In this document: positions 39,162-46,454 of the stretch, one piece after another
How the letters are laid out: each line of letters opens with the position of its first letter
Position numbering within the stretch: the first letter of the stretch is position 1
Source of the DNA: Deltaproteobacteria bacterium
GTDB lineage: Bacteria > Desulfobacterota > Desulfuromonadia > Desulfuromonadales > BM103
DNA length: 63,050 nt
Direction of reading: 5' to 3'
Assembly (NCBI GenBank): GCA_024636215.1
Contig: JAGXHL010000047.1
Span: 1-63,050 of the forward strand
The notes under the pieces: model-generated
The model's database searches: none
What the model was told of the DNA's origin: nothing
Seen by the model: only the letters and a program-made list of their open reading frames with translations
Made by a program: the position numbers and the translations under genes

Positions 39162-39995
39162 TCAAGCATAACTAAGCGGAAATTCGGTCAGTTCAGCGGC
39201 ACGGGAATAGGGAATCAACGCCCCGGTGGGGCAATGCTGCCAGAGTTCTTCGCGGTGGGAAGCATCGAAAACCCGCTTGTTGGTCGGAAAGGCCTGAGCG
39301 ACGCCAGCGATAATGGCCAGCTCGGCCTGGCTGAGCGGGGGAACAGCGGACAGATCGGCCTTGAGGATTTCATCGACCAGATCGCGATAATTGTTGAGCT
39401 GAGGTCCCATCGGCAAGGCCGCGTAGGTGGCCCCGGTGATACTTTGCCCCAGGTCACGGCTGGCGGCCATATCGGCGTACCAGAGGTATTTCGCCGCGTA
39501 AAGCATGCGGTCGTCTTTTTTCAATAATGGACGCCCTAATTGCGATTCAAAGGCATCAAGAACCAGGCGGATGCGCGGAATGGAAAAATCGCGGTTGCCG
39601 GTGTGTTCATTGCACGGATGCTCCTGCAGCAGAGTGCGTAACAGGTTATCCATTGATTTGCTTTGAATAACTCCGTTTTCCCAGCGTTTGATGCTGGCAA
39701 TACCGACTTCCAGAGCCTCAGCCAGCGCCTGTTGCGATAAGCTTTTTTCCTGGCGCAGATGACGAATCTCGTCACTGCTGAGCAGGCCAACGGCTTGCCG
39801 GTAAGCATCGGTCAGCCGTTCCTGCATGGTCGCGGCTTCTTCAATGTCAGCCAGCTCCAACCCGCAGTCGCGACACTTGTGCAACATGGCGGTGTAAGTA
39901 AAATCCACCCCTTTGAACTGGGCCTGTTTTTTAACATCGACCTGCGCGACTCGCCCCTGACAGCTGGGGCAGGACTCTTTCATAGATTGACTCAT
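39162..39995 (-). CDS. MqsA-type zinc-finger/HTH protein with Panacea (DUF4065) domain, antitoxin-like
   Basis: A 277-residue protein with three parts: an N-terminal zinc finger (CPSCQG, then CRDCG), an Xre-type helix-turn-helix at ~70-125 (RHLRQEKSLSQQALAEALEVGIASIKRWENG), and a C-terminal Panacea domain (KYLWYADMAASRDLGQSITGATYAALPMGPQLNNY). Panacea proteins neutralise diverse toxins encoded beside them. I start at 39995 (MSQSMKES) with GGAG upstream. The partner gene lies 14 bp upstream and a palindromic operator beyond it. Confidence 0.82.
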   Translation of the reverse strand: MSQSMKESCPSCQGRVAQVDVKKQAQFKGVDFTYTAMLHKCRDCGLELADIEEAATMQERLTDAYRQAVGLLSSDEIRHLRQEKSLSQQALAEALEVGIASIKRWENGVIQSKSMDNLLRTLLQEHPCNEHTGNRDFSIPRIRLVLDAFESQLGRPLLKKDDRMLYAAKYLWYADMAASRDLGQSITGATYAALPMGPQLNNYRDLVDEILKADLSAVPPLSQAELAIIAGVAQAFPTNKRVFDASHREELWQHCPTGALIPYSRAAELTEFPLSYA

Positions 39996-40009
39996 CTTGT
40001 GGTTCTCCC

Positions 40010-40381
40010 CTACTCCCCCGTACTGGTGCAAACATGCAGCGACACCAGGTAAAACCGTGCGTTCTGAAGAGAAAACTTGTAGTAAATGCGCGGCTCAAAT
40101 CTCTGGCAAGACACCGAAAACGCCCACAAATCAAGATTGCAAATCCGCTTTTCGTAAGATCTTTCCGGCGGATGGTGACCAGCGTAATGATCCGGCCCGG
40201 TATTGTTCAAAAGATCCAGCAAAACCAGTTGCAATTCATGCCGGATCGAATAACCAAGGGTCATAGCGTCGGCAACAATGACATCTGGCTCGATAAGGAT
40301 AATTCGATTGTCGTGAACCGCATCCAGCGCGACTTGCAGCTTGCCGTTCAGTTCCTTGTGACTCGGTCTCGGTCTTGCCAT
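40010..40381 (-). CDS. Putative toxin partner of the Panacea antitoxin
   Basis: A 123-residue cytoplasmic protein not assigned to a family by me. It has NRIILIEPDVIVADAMTLGY, HYAGHHPPERSYEKRI and a C-terminal IYYKFSLQNARFYLVSLHV, a strand pair somewhat like the end of small RelE/MqsR-type RNases. First gene of a two-gene unit with the Panacea protein, preceded by GAGGGG and a hairpin leader. The toxin role is inferred from position and size. Confidence 0.6.
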   Translation of the reverse strand: MARPRPSHKELNGKLQVALDAVHDNRIILIEPDVIVADAMTLGYSIRHELQLVLLDLLNNTGPDHYAGHHPPERSYEKRICNLDLWAFSVSCQRFEPRIYYKFSLQNARFYLVSLHVCTSTGE

Positions 40382-40400
40382 GGAGTCCCCTCAAAAAAGA

Positions 40401-40454
40401 CCGAGGATGAAGAAACTGATCCTCGGAAACAATTATGGTATCAATTGATACCAT
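40401..40454. promoter_or_regulatory. Palindromic operator and leader hairpin of the TA-like operon
   Basis: ATGGTATCAATTGATACCAT at 40435-40454 is a perfect 20-bp palindrome 54 bp upstream of the first gene, the likely binding site of the helix-turn-helix antitoxin. Between it and the start codon, CCGAGGAT (40401-40408) and ATCCTCGG (40419-40426) form an 8-bp stem in the 5' leader. Confidence 0.75.
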
Positions 40455-40756
40455 TGTCAAGCAATCACATGATTTCACTGCCTGAATTAAAAAATCAGAA
40501 AACAGTTACATACGAAAGACTAAAGCCTCCCCACAAGACCGGTACACATCACGCAACGCGGACACGGCCGCAAAAACGTGCTCGCCGCGCTGGTTGATAT
40601 CCGGGACCTGGTCGACAGTGGATTGTGTCAAAACTATGGTAAATTACTGCCGCTAGTTGCGCTCTAGTGGCCCACCAGTGGTCCACGGGGTTATTTGAAG
40701 AATTATAGCTTAAAGAAAAAGGGCTTAACAATTAAGCTAAACCCTTGTTCTTGTTA

Positions 40757-40779
40757 TGGTACCCGGGACGAGAATCGAA
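40757..40779 (-). other. tRNA 3' half: candidate attachment-site scar
   Basis: Read on the minus strand it is TTCGATT (7-nt T-loop), CTCGT (T-stem 3' strand), CCCGGGT (acceptor 3' strand), A, CCA. This is the exact geometry of a tRNA from position 54 to the CCA end. The bases before the T-loop (ACATT) cannot pair with CTCGT, so the tRNA stops there. Integrases commonly leave such 3' pieces. The rest of the 40,455-40,965 gap shows no gene. Confidence 0.7.
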
Positions 40780-40965
40780 AATGTCCCCCCTACTCCACTA
40801 CTTTCGGCATTTCAGACAAAACCATCGCATTGTTCAATACTTGCAGGATAATATCCTATTTCCCTGTTGGTCAAATTTTCGTTTTCAGGTCATTTGAGAC
40901 CATCTGAGACCATTCTGGGCGAGAAATTTGTGAGAAATTTTGACCGCCACAACCGTTGGTAGGAG

Positions 40966-41454
40966 TTAGTCTGTTGAGCTCTTTAAACTTGGAAAAGTTG
41001 TTACGAAACAATTATTGGGGCCAACAGGCCAAAATGCAGCACGAGAACCAGTGCCGTTTTCCCCCCTAGTCCAAACAATTTCTCCTTGAACGGATGTTGT
41101 TATATAACTTTCTAGCTTCAATTGGACTGTCGCACAGTCCCCTTGTAATAGATAATTTGACGCTTTCGACACAAAACATCGGTTCCCAGACTTGTGGAAA
41201 TCATACCGGGTAATCCATTGATCACCAAGATCCCCCTGTGACTGAATAATTGAAAAATTGTTCCTGCTGCTTTCCGGAAACCAATCAGAAAAAATCTCCC
41301 CTTCCGGCGCAACCTGCTCCCGGATGAACGAATCACAGCCAGTAAAACCATTTCTTGTTGCCTCAGAAACAGCCCAATGCTCTTCTGCTACGGCATGGTT
41401 GACAACAATAAAACAAATCGCAAAAAGCCATATCCAGACATGATTATGCTTCAC
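40966..41454 (-). CDS. Secreted protein of unknown function, paralogue of the 42676 gene
   Basis: Not recognised. A 162-residue exported protein with a signal peptide (residues 1-~24, ending NHAVA). GTG at 41454 is preferred because GGAGG lies five bases upstream; an in-frame ATG is at 41466. Shares with the 42676-43161 product the pattern GCDS near the mature N-terminus, a W-F pair, NNFSII/EQLTIL, NRCF/GKCF and a final NCFVTTF/GCIIIG. The paired cysteines suggest a disulfide-bonded periplasmic fold. It follows the 41513 lipoprotein gene on the same strand. Confidence 0.65.
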   Translation of the reverse strand: MKHNHVWIWLFAICFIVVNHAVAEEHWAVSEATRNGFTGCDSFIREQVAPEGEIFSDWFPESSRNNFSIIQSQGDLGDQWITRYDFHKSGNRCFVSKASNYLLQGDCATVQLKLESYITTSVQGEIVWTRGENGTGSRAAFWPVGPNNCFVTTFPSLKSSTD

Positions 41455-41512
41455 CTGAGCCTCCATTGTAATACTAAAAAATGATCAATCCAGCTAAATC
41501 AATCTAACGTTA

Positions 41513-42298
41513 TTAGAAAGACAATTTGCGCAAAGTGTTCTTTACATCCTCAATCATGGAGGATTTATTTGCATCGACTACCACATCAAACAGTTCACGA
41601 TTACCGTCAAACAAGCTTTGATAAAAATACATGGACATATCACTTTTGGTTTCTAATCTGTCTTGGATTTCAAGAAAGAAATTCCCATTCAATTGACCCG
41701 GACCCAGCTTTGAGCAGAAATATAGCAACTTACTAGAAACCATTTTATTTGAATCTTCACCATCGGCCTTAGCAGCCCCAATTGCCATTGTAATCAAAAC
41801 GCTACGTATCTGGTCCGGCGTCAATTCTCGAGAATAAATATGCCAATTGTAAAGTGGCACTCCATAACCATATTTGAGAAAATCTGGGTGAGGCTCAATG
41901 CCGAGTTTCTGAGCAAATTCTTTTGGAGCAGCATACCTAGCGTTTAAGGCGTTACCTGACTCCAAGCAGAGTTCCGCAAGGTTGGTGCCTTCTGGTGGGT
42001 CAGCAGAAAGAACCTGGCTCAATTTATAGTCATTTAGAAATATTGACTGCCCCAACCTTAAACTCTCGTTAGCATCAAAAAAGTCGTTACCGACCGGCTT
42101 ACTTATACCTGCGAAGACGTTACCGCCGTTCTTTTTAATTTCAGCGGATTTAGCTTGACGATAATCGTTGAAAGCCTTCTCTTTATTTTGCTTTTTAGCA
42201 TTTATAAGCCAGCCCTCGTCAGGGATTGAAGTTGAGGTGGGTTGCGCTGCGCACCCTGCAAGAAGCAACAGCAGAAGAAAGCTAATCAAATTTTTCAT
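41513..42298 (-). CDS. Lipoprotein of unknown function, intact paralogue of the 44243 pseudogene
   Basis: Not recognised. A 261-residue lipoprotein: MKNLISFLLLLLLAGC gives a lipobox with Cys at 16. The middle contains SIFLNDYKLSQVLSADPP, NLAELCLESGNAL and FAQKLGIEPHPDFLKYGYG, all found again in the pseudogene at 44243-44593. The C-terminal ~110 residues are helical and not present there. AAGGAG lies eight bases before the ATG. The 42299-42675 gap upstream holds only a hairpin. Confidence 0.68.
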   Translation of the reverse strand: MKNLISFLLLLLLAGCAAQPTSTSIPDEGWLINAKKQNKEKAFNDYRQAKSAEIKKNGGNVFAGISKPVGNDFFDANESLRLGQSIFLNDYKLSQVLSADPPEGTNLAELCLESGNALNARYAAPKEFAQKLGIEPHPDFLKYGYGVPLYNWHIYSRELTPDQIRSVLITMAIGAAKADGEDSNKMVSSKLLYFCSKLGPGQLNGNFFLEIQDRLETKSDMSMYFYQSLFDGNRELFDVVVDANKSSMIEDVKNTLRKLSF

Positions 42299-42543
42299 TG
42301 TTATATCTCCTTGTGAAGTTGCTTAAAGCCCCTCCAGCATCGTAGTTAACAGATATCATTTCCCTAAAAACGCCCCAGACAGGGAAAAAATTCAATGACA
42401 CTCAGTGAAATATTTCATGGCTCCCTACCGAACACACCAAAAAGCTTTTGAATATAGAGCCCAATAGAATAATAACCTATTCTATTGATAGACAAGTCAG
42501 ACACGAGGAACAACCTCATAGACACGGTCTTTTGAGGCACGCA

Positions 42544-42573
42544 AATAAAGCCACCAAAAGAGGTGGCTTTATT
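42544..42573. terminator. Intrinsic terminator
   Basis: AATAAAGCCACC and GGTGGCTTTATT form a perfect 12-bp stem around AAAAGA, flanked by A and T runs. It lies between the 42676 gene (minus strand, ending 100 bp away) and the lipoprotein gene, so it probably ends the 42676 transcript. The remainder of 42299-42675 shows nothing else. Confidence 0.85.
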
Positions 42574-42675
42574 ATTTCTACACCAGAACCAGTCAGAACA
42601 TTCTCAAAATCCAAGCTCATTCTGTCAGAAGACTCTACATTGCGACAAGTCCATCATTTGAGAAGATTACGTTCT

Positions 42676-43161
42676 CTACTGAATAGAACCTCTTGAACCA
42701 ATTATTATGCAACCTCCCGGAATCGTTTTAAACAGTACATCGATACCATTGTTGTCGGTCCAAACAAAATCTGCCTGTTCATCTACATATTTTGCATTTT
42801 TCCAGTTTTGCTTTACAGCCATACAGTTTTCTTGAAAAGACAGAACAAAGGTCTCCATTGCGAAACACTTACCATTTTTCTTGGTGAAATCTCCTTCTAC
42901 ATAAAAGGAATCTCCAGTAGTTCCTGACGTGCCCAGTATTGTCAATTGTTCATTTTTGGTTTCGTCAAACCACTTTGTACTGACTCTCAAATTACTGCTA
43001 AAGTTGTCAAAAACATCATCAATTTTTGAATCGCATCCATAAAAATCTTTTTTGTGAGCCATCTGTACAGGTAATGACTGCTCAGCGTATGACACTCCAG
43101 CAAAAAGCAAAACAATAGCCAAACCAAGACCAATGATTGAAAGATTACGTTCGAAGTACAT
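42676..43161 (-). CDS. Secreted protein of unknown function, paralogue of the 40966 gene
   Basis: Not recognised. 161 residues with a signal peptide (residues 1-~26, ending VSYA). Conserved with its paralogue: FYGCDSKID, a W-F pair, TTGDSFYVEGDF, GKCFAMETFVLSFQENC and VWTDNNG. Four cysteines in equivalent places suggest two disulfides. GGGGG precedes the ATG. Between 43162 and 43503 I find no gene; a hairpin AAAACGGAACC/GGCTCCGTTTT at about 43458-43482 probably terminates the next upstream gene. Confidence 0.66.
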   Translation of the reverse strand: MYFERNLSIIGLGLAIVLLFAGVSYAEQSLPVQMAHKKDFYGCDSKIDDVFDNFSSNLRVSTKWFDETKNEQLTILGTSGTTGDSFYVEGDFTKKNGKCFAMETFVLSFQENCMAVKQNWKNAKYVDEQADFVWTDNNGIDVLFKTIPGGCIIIGSRGSIQ

Positions 43162-43503
43162 CTTGCCCCCTTAATTATAAATGAGATTTTCTAATAACTT
43201 AACCATTCTAATTCAATCAAGAACATTAAATAAGATTTTTCACATAAACACCTCCTTAAGGCACCATAAGTTACAAACACGATTATTGGTTATAACTACA
43301 AACGCTAAGATTTCCTTCTAAAAGGTTCCCGCCGAACCATAATGCGACATTCCACAATGCCTACAAGTTTGCGAGTTATTAGGTTCGAAGGCGTTTTTCG
43401 TTGAGACTTTCAATAAAAACAAATCAGAGCGCAATTAGATTTGGTAACCAGTACAATAAAACGGAACCCATTGGCTCCGTTTTGTATGATGAGTTACTGT
43501 GTT

Positions 43504-44250
43504 TTATTGGGTCTTGCCCGACAGGAGGTTACCCATATTATACTGCACTTCGTAAGCGACTTGAGTGTTGTCGATAGCGTACTTTCGGGTTTCGGTATCA
43601 AAAAAAACGTCGTAAACGTAGTCGTAAACAGAAAAAACCTTTTTATCCTCATGCGCCTTGTAATTCACAACACCATACCACTGAGAAAGCCCCTTGCCAG
43701 ATGATTCAAAAACAGACTCTTTACCAAAAGCACTTGAGTCTGCCTTGATGTCCGGGGAGTTGACCCCCATGAATGAAATAACCCACTCAGCGCCTTCCTT
43801 GAGCAAAACTTCAACACGAATCTCTTCGTAGAGGTCCACCTTATTGTCGCGATGGTGCGTAATATAAATCCAACAATCTGGATTGTTATTTGCGCGCATG
43901 AACTTGGCATCAAAAGGACCTTTAGGGTCACCATATAGGATTTGTTTGACTTGCCAATTAATCATATTGTACGTGCCGCCATTGGTCTGAAGAATAAAGT
44001 TCCCTGTACCCTTCACGGGCCAGACTTTGTCAAACTCTTTTTCAAGGGCAGCCTGCATCATTGCATGGTCGTCGATGTATGGCGACATCGCTATTTCTGC
44101 TTTTGCATCAGCGGCATCCATTGCCTGTTGTTTGGCCAACGTTTCCTGGCCGGTTAAAAGCATTCCATCACTGATGCTTCCCCCAGCTATTGCGATTGAC
44201 GTCGCTGACATAAGAACAAGAAGAAAAATCACGAGCCGTGCCTTAACCAT
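43504..44250 (-). CDS. Secreted protein of unknown function, paralogue of the 49852 gene
   Basis: Not recognised. A 248-residue exported protein with a signal peptide (1-~22, ending AIAG). It aligns along its length with the product of 49852-50643: GGTYNMINWQVKQILYGDPKGPFDAKFMRANNNP, SDSSAFG-like serine region, QWYGVVNY and ETRKYAIDNTQVAYEVQYNMGN. The family looks like a periplasmic alpha-beta protein. GGGGAGG lies before the ATG. It overlaps the preceding pseudogene by eight bases, placing it under the riboswitch at 44672. Confidence 0.68.
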   Translation of the reverse strand: MVKARLVIFLLVLMSATSIAIAGGSISDGMLLTGQETLAKQQAMDAADAKAEIAMSPYIDDHAMMQAALEKEFDKVWPVKGTGNFILQTNGGTYNMINWQVKQILYGDPKGPFDAKFMRANNNPDCWIYITHHRDNKVDLYEEIRVEVLLKEGAEWVISFMGVNSPDIKADSSAFGKESVFESSGKGLSQWYGVVNYKAHEDKKVFSVYDYVYDVFFDTETRKYAIDNTQVAYEVQYNMGNLLSGKTQ

Positions 44251-44593
44251 TGAAGCCTCCCCTAAACATTAGATTAAGCCAACCGTAAAGAGGTCCATCG
44301 TAACCATACTTAAGAAACTCATGATGTGGCTCAATGCCAAGTTTCTGAGCAAACAACTTTGGGTCCCCATAAAGGGTCCCCATAAAGAGGACCCAAGGCA
44401 TTCCCTGCTTCCATGCAGAGTGCCGCAAGATTAGAGCCAGATGGGGGGGGTCATTTGCAAGAGCTTGTTTCAATTTAAAGTCATTGAAAAATATAGCCTG
44501 TTTAACCTTTGCCTCCTTGCCACCATCATAAGCAAAACTGTTTACACAAAGCAGAGCAAGCGCAATGACGCTCAGAGCGATAATCTTCTTCAT
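44243..44593 (-). pseudogene. Frameshifted and truncated paralogue of the 41513 lipoprotein
   Basis: The frame starts MKKIIALSVIALALLC (GAGGAGG upstream). It matches the 41513 protein at AIFFNDFKLKQALANDPP and FAQKLGIEPHHEFLKYGYDGPLYGW. Between these, the matching text SGSNLAALCMEAGNAL is in another frame. Two changes explain this: a run of eight G (44443-44450) and a 13-bp tandem duplication (44361-44386), which together restore the frame. The C-terminal ~110 residues are lost. It is still first in a riboswitch-led unit. Confidence 0.75.
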
Positions 44594-44620
44594 TTCTTCC
44601 TCCTCACAAAAATTTAGGCA

Positions 44621-44652
44621 TAAAAATACCCAGCACTTCAAACAGAGCTGGG
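44621..44652 (-). terminator. Terminator of riboswitch expression platform (minus strand)
   Basis: CCCAGC and GCTGGG pair on the minus strand and are followed by TATTTTT. It lies 20 nt after the GEMM aptamer and before the start codon at 44593, as expected of a riboswitch-controlled terminator. Confidence 0.75.
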
Positions 44653-44671
44653 CAATACATGAACTAATTAA

Positions 44672-44752
44672 GTTCTCTTCGAAAACCCGGCTATCCTCAT
44701 GGGACCCGTGGCTTTGCGTCGCTGAATCGCTTCAACTTTGCCCTTATCGGAA
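44672..44752 (-). promoter_or_regulatory. GEMM-I (cyclic dinucleotide) riboswitch 1
   Basis: On the minus strand: GATAAGGGCAAAG, a short stem, CGACGCAAAGCC, a GGGTCCC stem, then GATAGCCGGGTTTTCG. This is the ordered signature of the c-di-GMP-I riboswitch (GEMM, Rfam RF01051). A second copy is at 45823. Relatives in Geobacter include GEMM-Ib aptamers that bind 3',3'-cGAMP; I cannot tell which ligand applies. It precedes the 44593 pseudogene and the 43504 gene. Confidence 0.85.
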
Positions 44753-44847
44753 ACTTCATTATGTAATAATGTGGATATAATGTTATATATCTAGAATTAT
44801 TGCAAGAATTTTAGGTTGCAGCATTAATTATCAATAGCAGGGATTCT

Positions 44848-45444
44848 ATGGATACTTTTCTAAAGACCTTAATAAATCTTTCTTTACTTTTCGTATTGTC
44901 GGCTTGTAGCTACACCAAAATCGAGCCTCCCAGTGTTGCGATGAGTCTTGGGCACAAACCCGACACTCTCGTAATCGGATTCGTAACCCAAGCAAAGGCA
45001 CCTTTTTATGAAGGACTTGAGAAAAGTCTCGAAGCAATCCCTGGAATCAAGGTGGTTGAAACCTACTCAAGAGATGAGCTCGGTCCACACTCATTGTTTC
45101 TCAAGGGGGACCTAAATATCCACAGAAGGAATAACTTTGGAGAAAAGGTTAGTCGTCATCTTATTGGGTTCGGAGTCAATCGTCGCGAGGTCACTGGCCT
45201 CTTTGAAATCGAGAATTCTAGCCACGATACCATCATGTCATTTGCCGCCAATGAATACTACAACGGTGGCACAGGACTGGGAGGGTTACTCGACTTACCA
45301 GGCTTGCTTGTCAGTCCATTTGTTGAAGGTATACCGTACTTCACTCAAACGGATATCATAAGCACTGACACGATGCAAAGGCGACTCGGCGCCGAGGTTG
45401 GGGAGCAAGTGCGCGAGTGGATTCTTGCCAATATGGAACAATAG
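44848..45444 (+). CDS. Lipoprotein of unknown function (DUF4410-like)
   Basis: A 198-residue lipoprotein with lipobox LSAC near residue 20. The mature part has an alternating alpha-beta pattern (TLVIGFVTQA, KVVETYSRDELG, VREWILANME) like DUF4410 proteins, small outer-membrane-associated lipoproteins. That family assignment is tentative. AGGGA precedes the ATG. It is divergent from riboswitch 1, so a two-way promoter probably lies at 44753-44847. Confidence 0.65.
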   Translation: MDTFLKTLINLSLLFVLSACSYTKIEPPSVAMSLGHKPDTLVIGFVTQAKAPFYEGLEKSLEAIPGIKVVETYSRDELGPHSLFLKGDLNIHRRNNFGEKVSRHLIGFGVNRREVTGLFEIENSSHDTIMSFAANEYYNGGTGLGGLLDLPGLLVSPFVEGIPYFTQTDIISTDTMQRRLGAEVGEQVREWILANMEQ

Positions 45445-45822
45445 GTGAATATCCTATTCTTTACAATTATCCCCATCAAGTAAAACTGTCTCAGGCTATC
45501 TCATATGAAAGAGCGACACGACAACGAACAGCGCGATTGAATCTCACCCTTCCGCATAACCACTATTCTGTTTTCAAAGACTCAATGGACTCCAGGGTAC
45601 AAAAACTTGGCGTTTCCATTTAGGCCCCCCCCTCGGACAATTGACATTCATCTATATCAGCATTCGTGCCAACCTAGACATTCTCGACTATAAAGATTTT
45701 GTAAGGTGCCCATCTCTATACCAGAATCCAGAGAAATAGTTTGGAAACATTTCACACTACCTTTAGATTTCTATTTACAATAATTTTAGATAGATACATA
45801 ATGTGTAAAATTACTCATATAT
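45445..45822. other. Gap without recognisable gene
   Basis: I find no credible coding region. It contains a run of eight C near 45625 and becomes A/T-rich toward 45760-45820, where the promoter for riboswitch 2 should lie. Confidence 0.5.
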
Positions 45823-45902
45823 CTCCGATAAGGGCAAAGCTGGAGTAATCCAGTGTCGCAAAGCTGAGGGTCCCATGTGGATAGCCTGGCTGTCGAAGAG
45901 AA
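45823..45902 (+). promoter_or_regulatory. GEMM-I (cyclic dinucleotide) riboswitch 2
   Basis: CCGATAAGGGCAAAGC, a stem, GTCGCAAAGC, GGGTCCCATG, then GATAGCCTGGCTGTCGAAGAG. Sequence order and spacing are nearly the same as riboswitch 1 on the other strand. Paired positions differ with compensation, for example GCTGG..CCAG in the first stem where riboswitch 1 has other bases. It leads into the terminator at 45921 and the gene at 45980. Confidence 0.85.
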
Positions 45903-45920
45903 TTACTGAACGTGATTCCA

Positions 45921-45956
45921 ACACCCAACCTTATCTAAAAAGGCTGGGTGTTTTTG
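45921..45956 (+). terminator. Terminator of riboswitch 2 expression platform
   Basis: ACACCCAACCTT pairs with AAGGCTGGGTGT (one mismatch in 12) followed by TTTTG. It stands between the aptamer and the start codon at 45980. Confidence 0.85.
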
Positions 45957-45979
45957 TTTGTTTAACACTGGGGGACACC

Positions 45980-46321
45980 ATGAAAAAATTGCTGGTCACT
46001 CTGTTACTTGTTCTCTTGCCGTTTACTGTAAATGCGGAACCAATCCAATTGTACTGTATGGCTGCATATCAAGATGGTTGCCAATACATGAACACTGTCA
46101 TGTCTTGGCAACGCTGGATTAGTGCCATGGGTCATGACGGGCAGCGTTATGAAATTGTGAGTATAGAGCCAACACGGACTCCAGGAAGCAACGCAGCATT
46201 TGTTTATATCGCTCCGAAGCAAGAGGCCAAACAACAGACAATGCAGTCTGAATCAAGGTGGGCTAAAGATTGTAGAAAGCGTGGACGCAGGTACGACCCT
46301 GCTACTGACCTTTGTCTTTAG
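45980..46321 (+). CDS. Small secreted protein under riboswitch control
   Basis: Not recognised. 113 residues with a signal peptide (MKKLLVTLLLVLLPFTVNA, cleavage before EPIQL). The mature part has four cysteines (LYCMAAYQDGCQY and two near the end, DCRKRGRRYDPATDLCL). I start at 45980, after the terminator; the frame is open upstream through the riboswitch but that is not plausible. First gene behind riboswitch 2. A hairpin at 46407-46428 separates it from the next gene. Confidence 0.7.
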   Translation: MKKLLVTLLLVLLPFTVNAEPIQLYCMAAYQDGCQYMNTVMSWQRWISAMGHDGQRYEIVSIEPTRTPGSNAAFVYIAPKQEAKQQTMQSESRWAKDCRKRGRRYDPATDLCL

Positions 46322-46406
46322 GGTCGCCAGGGAAGGCCTCTCTCCGTCAAGCCTATACAAGGCTCCATAGCTCTCCAGGTGAACCATTTAGAAATTATTT
46401 TTAAAT

Positions 46407-46428
46407 GCTCAATAAATATTTATTGGGC
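46407..46428 (+). terminator. Possible weak terminator
   Basis: GCTCAATAAAT and ATTTATTGGGC are complementary over 11 pairs including a G-T pair, followed by TTTACTTTAACTTT. It could end the riboswitch-2 transcript or let part read through. Confidence 0.45.
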
Positions 46429-46454
46429 TTTACTTTAACTTTAGGGGGAAAACC

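Noticed and set aside
40757..40779. Functional tRNA gene
   Set aside because: Only the T-loop-to-CCA part exists; the preceding bases cannot form the T-stem, D-arm or anticodon arm.
43290..43400. A third GEMM riboswitch before the 43161 gene
   Set aside because: The minus strand has GCAAAC and TCGCATT pieces but not the GACGCAAAGCC and TAGCC core in order.
45417..45623. 68-residue frame after the 44848 lipoprotein gene
   Set aside because: It starts inside the lipoprotein gene, lacks a ribosome-binding site and shows no family motif.
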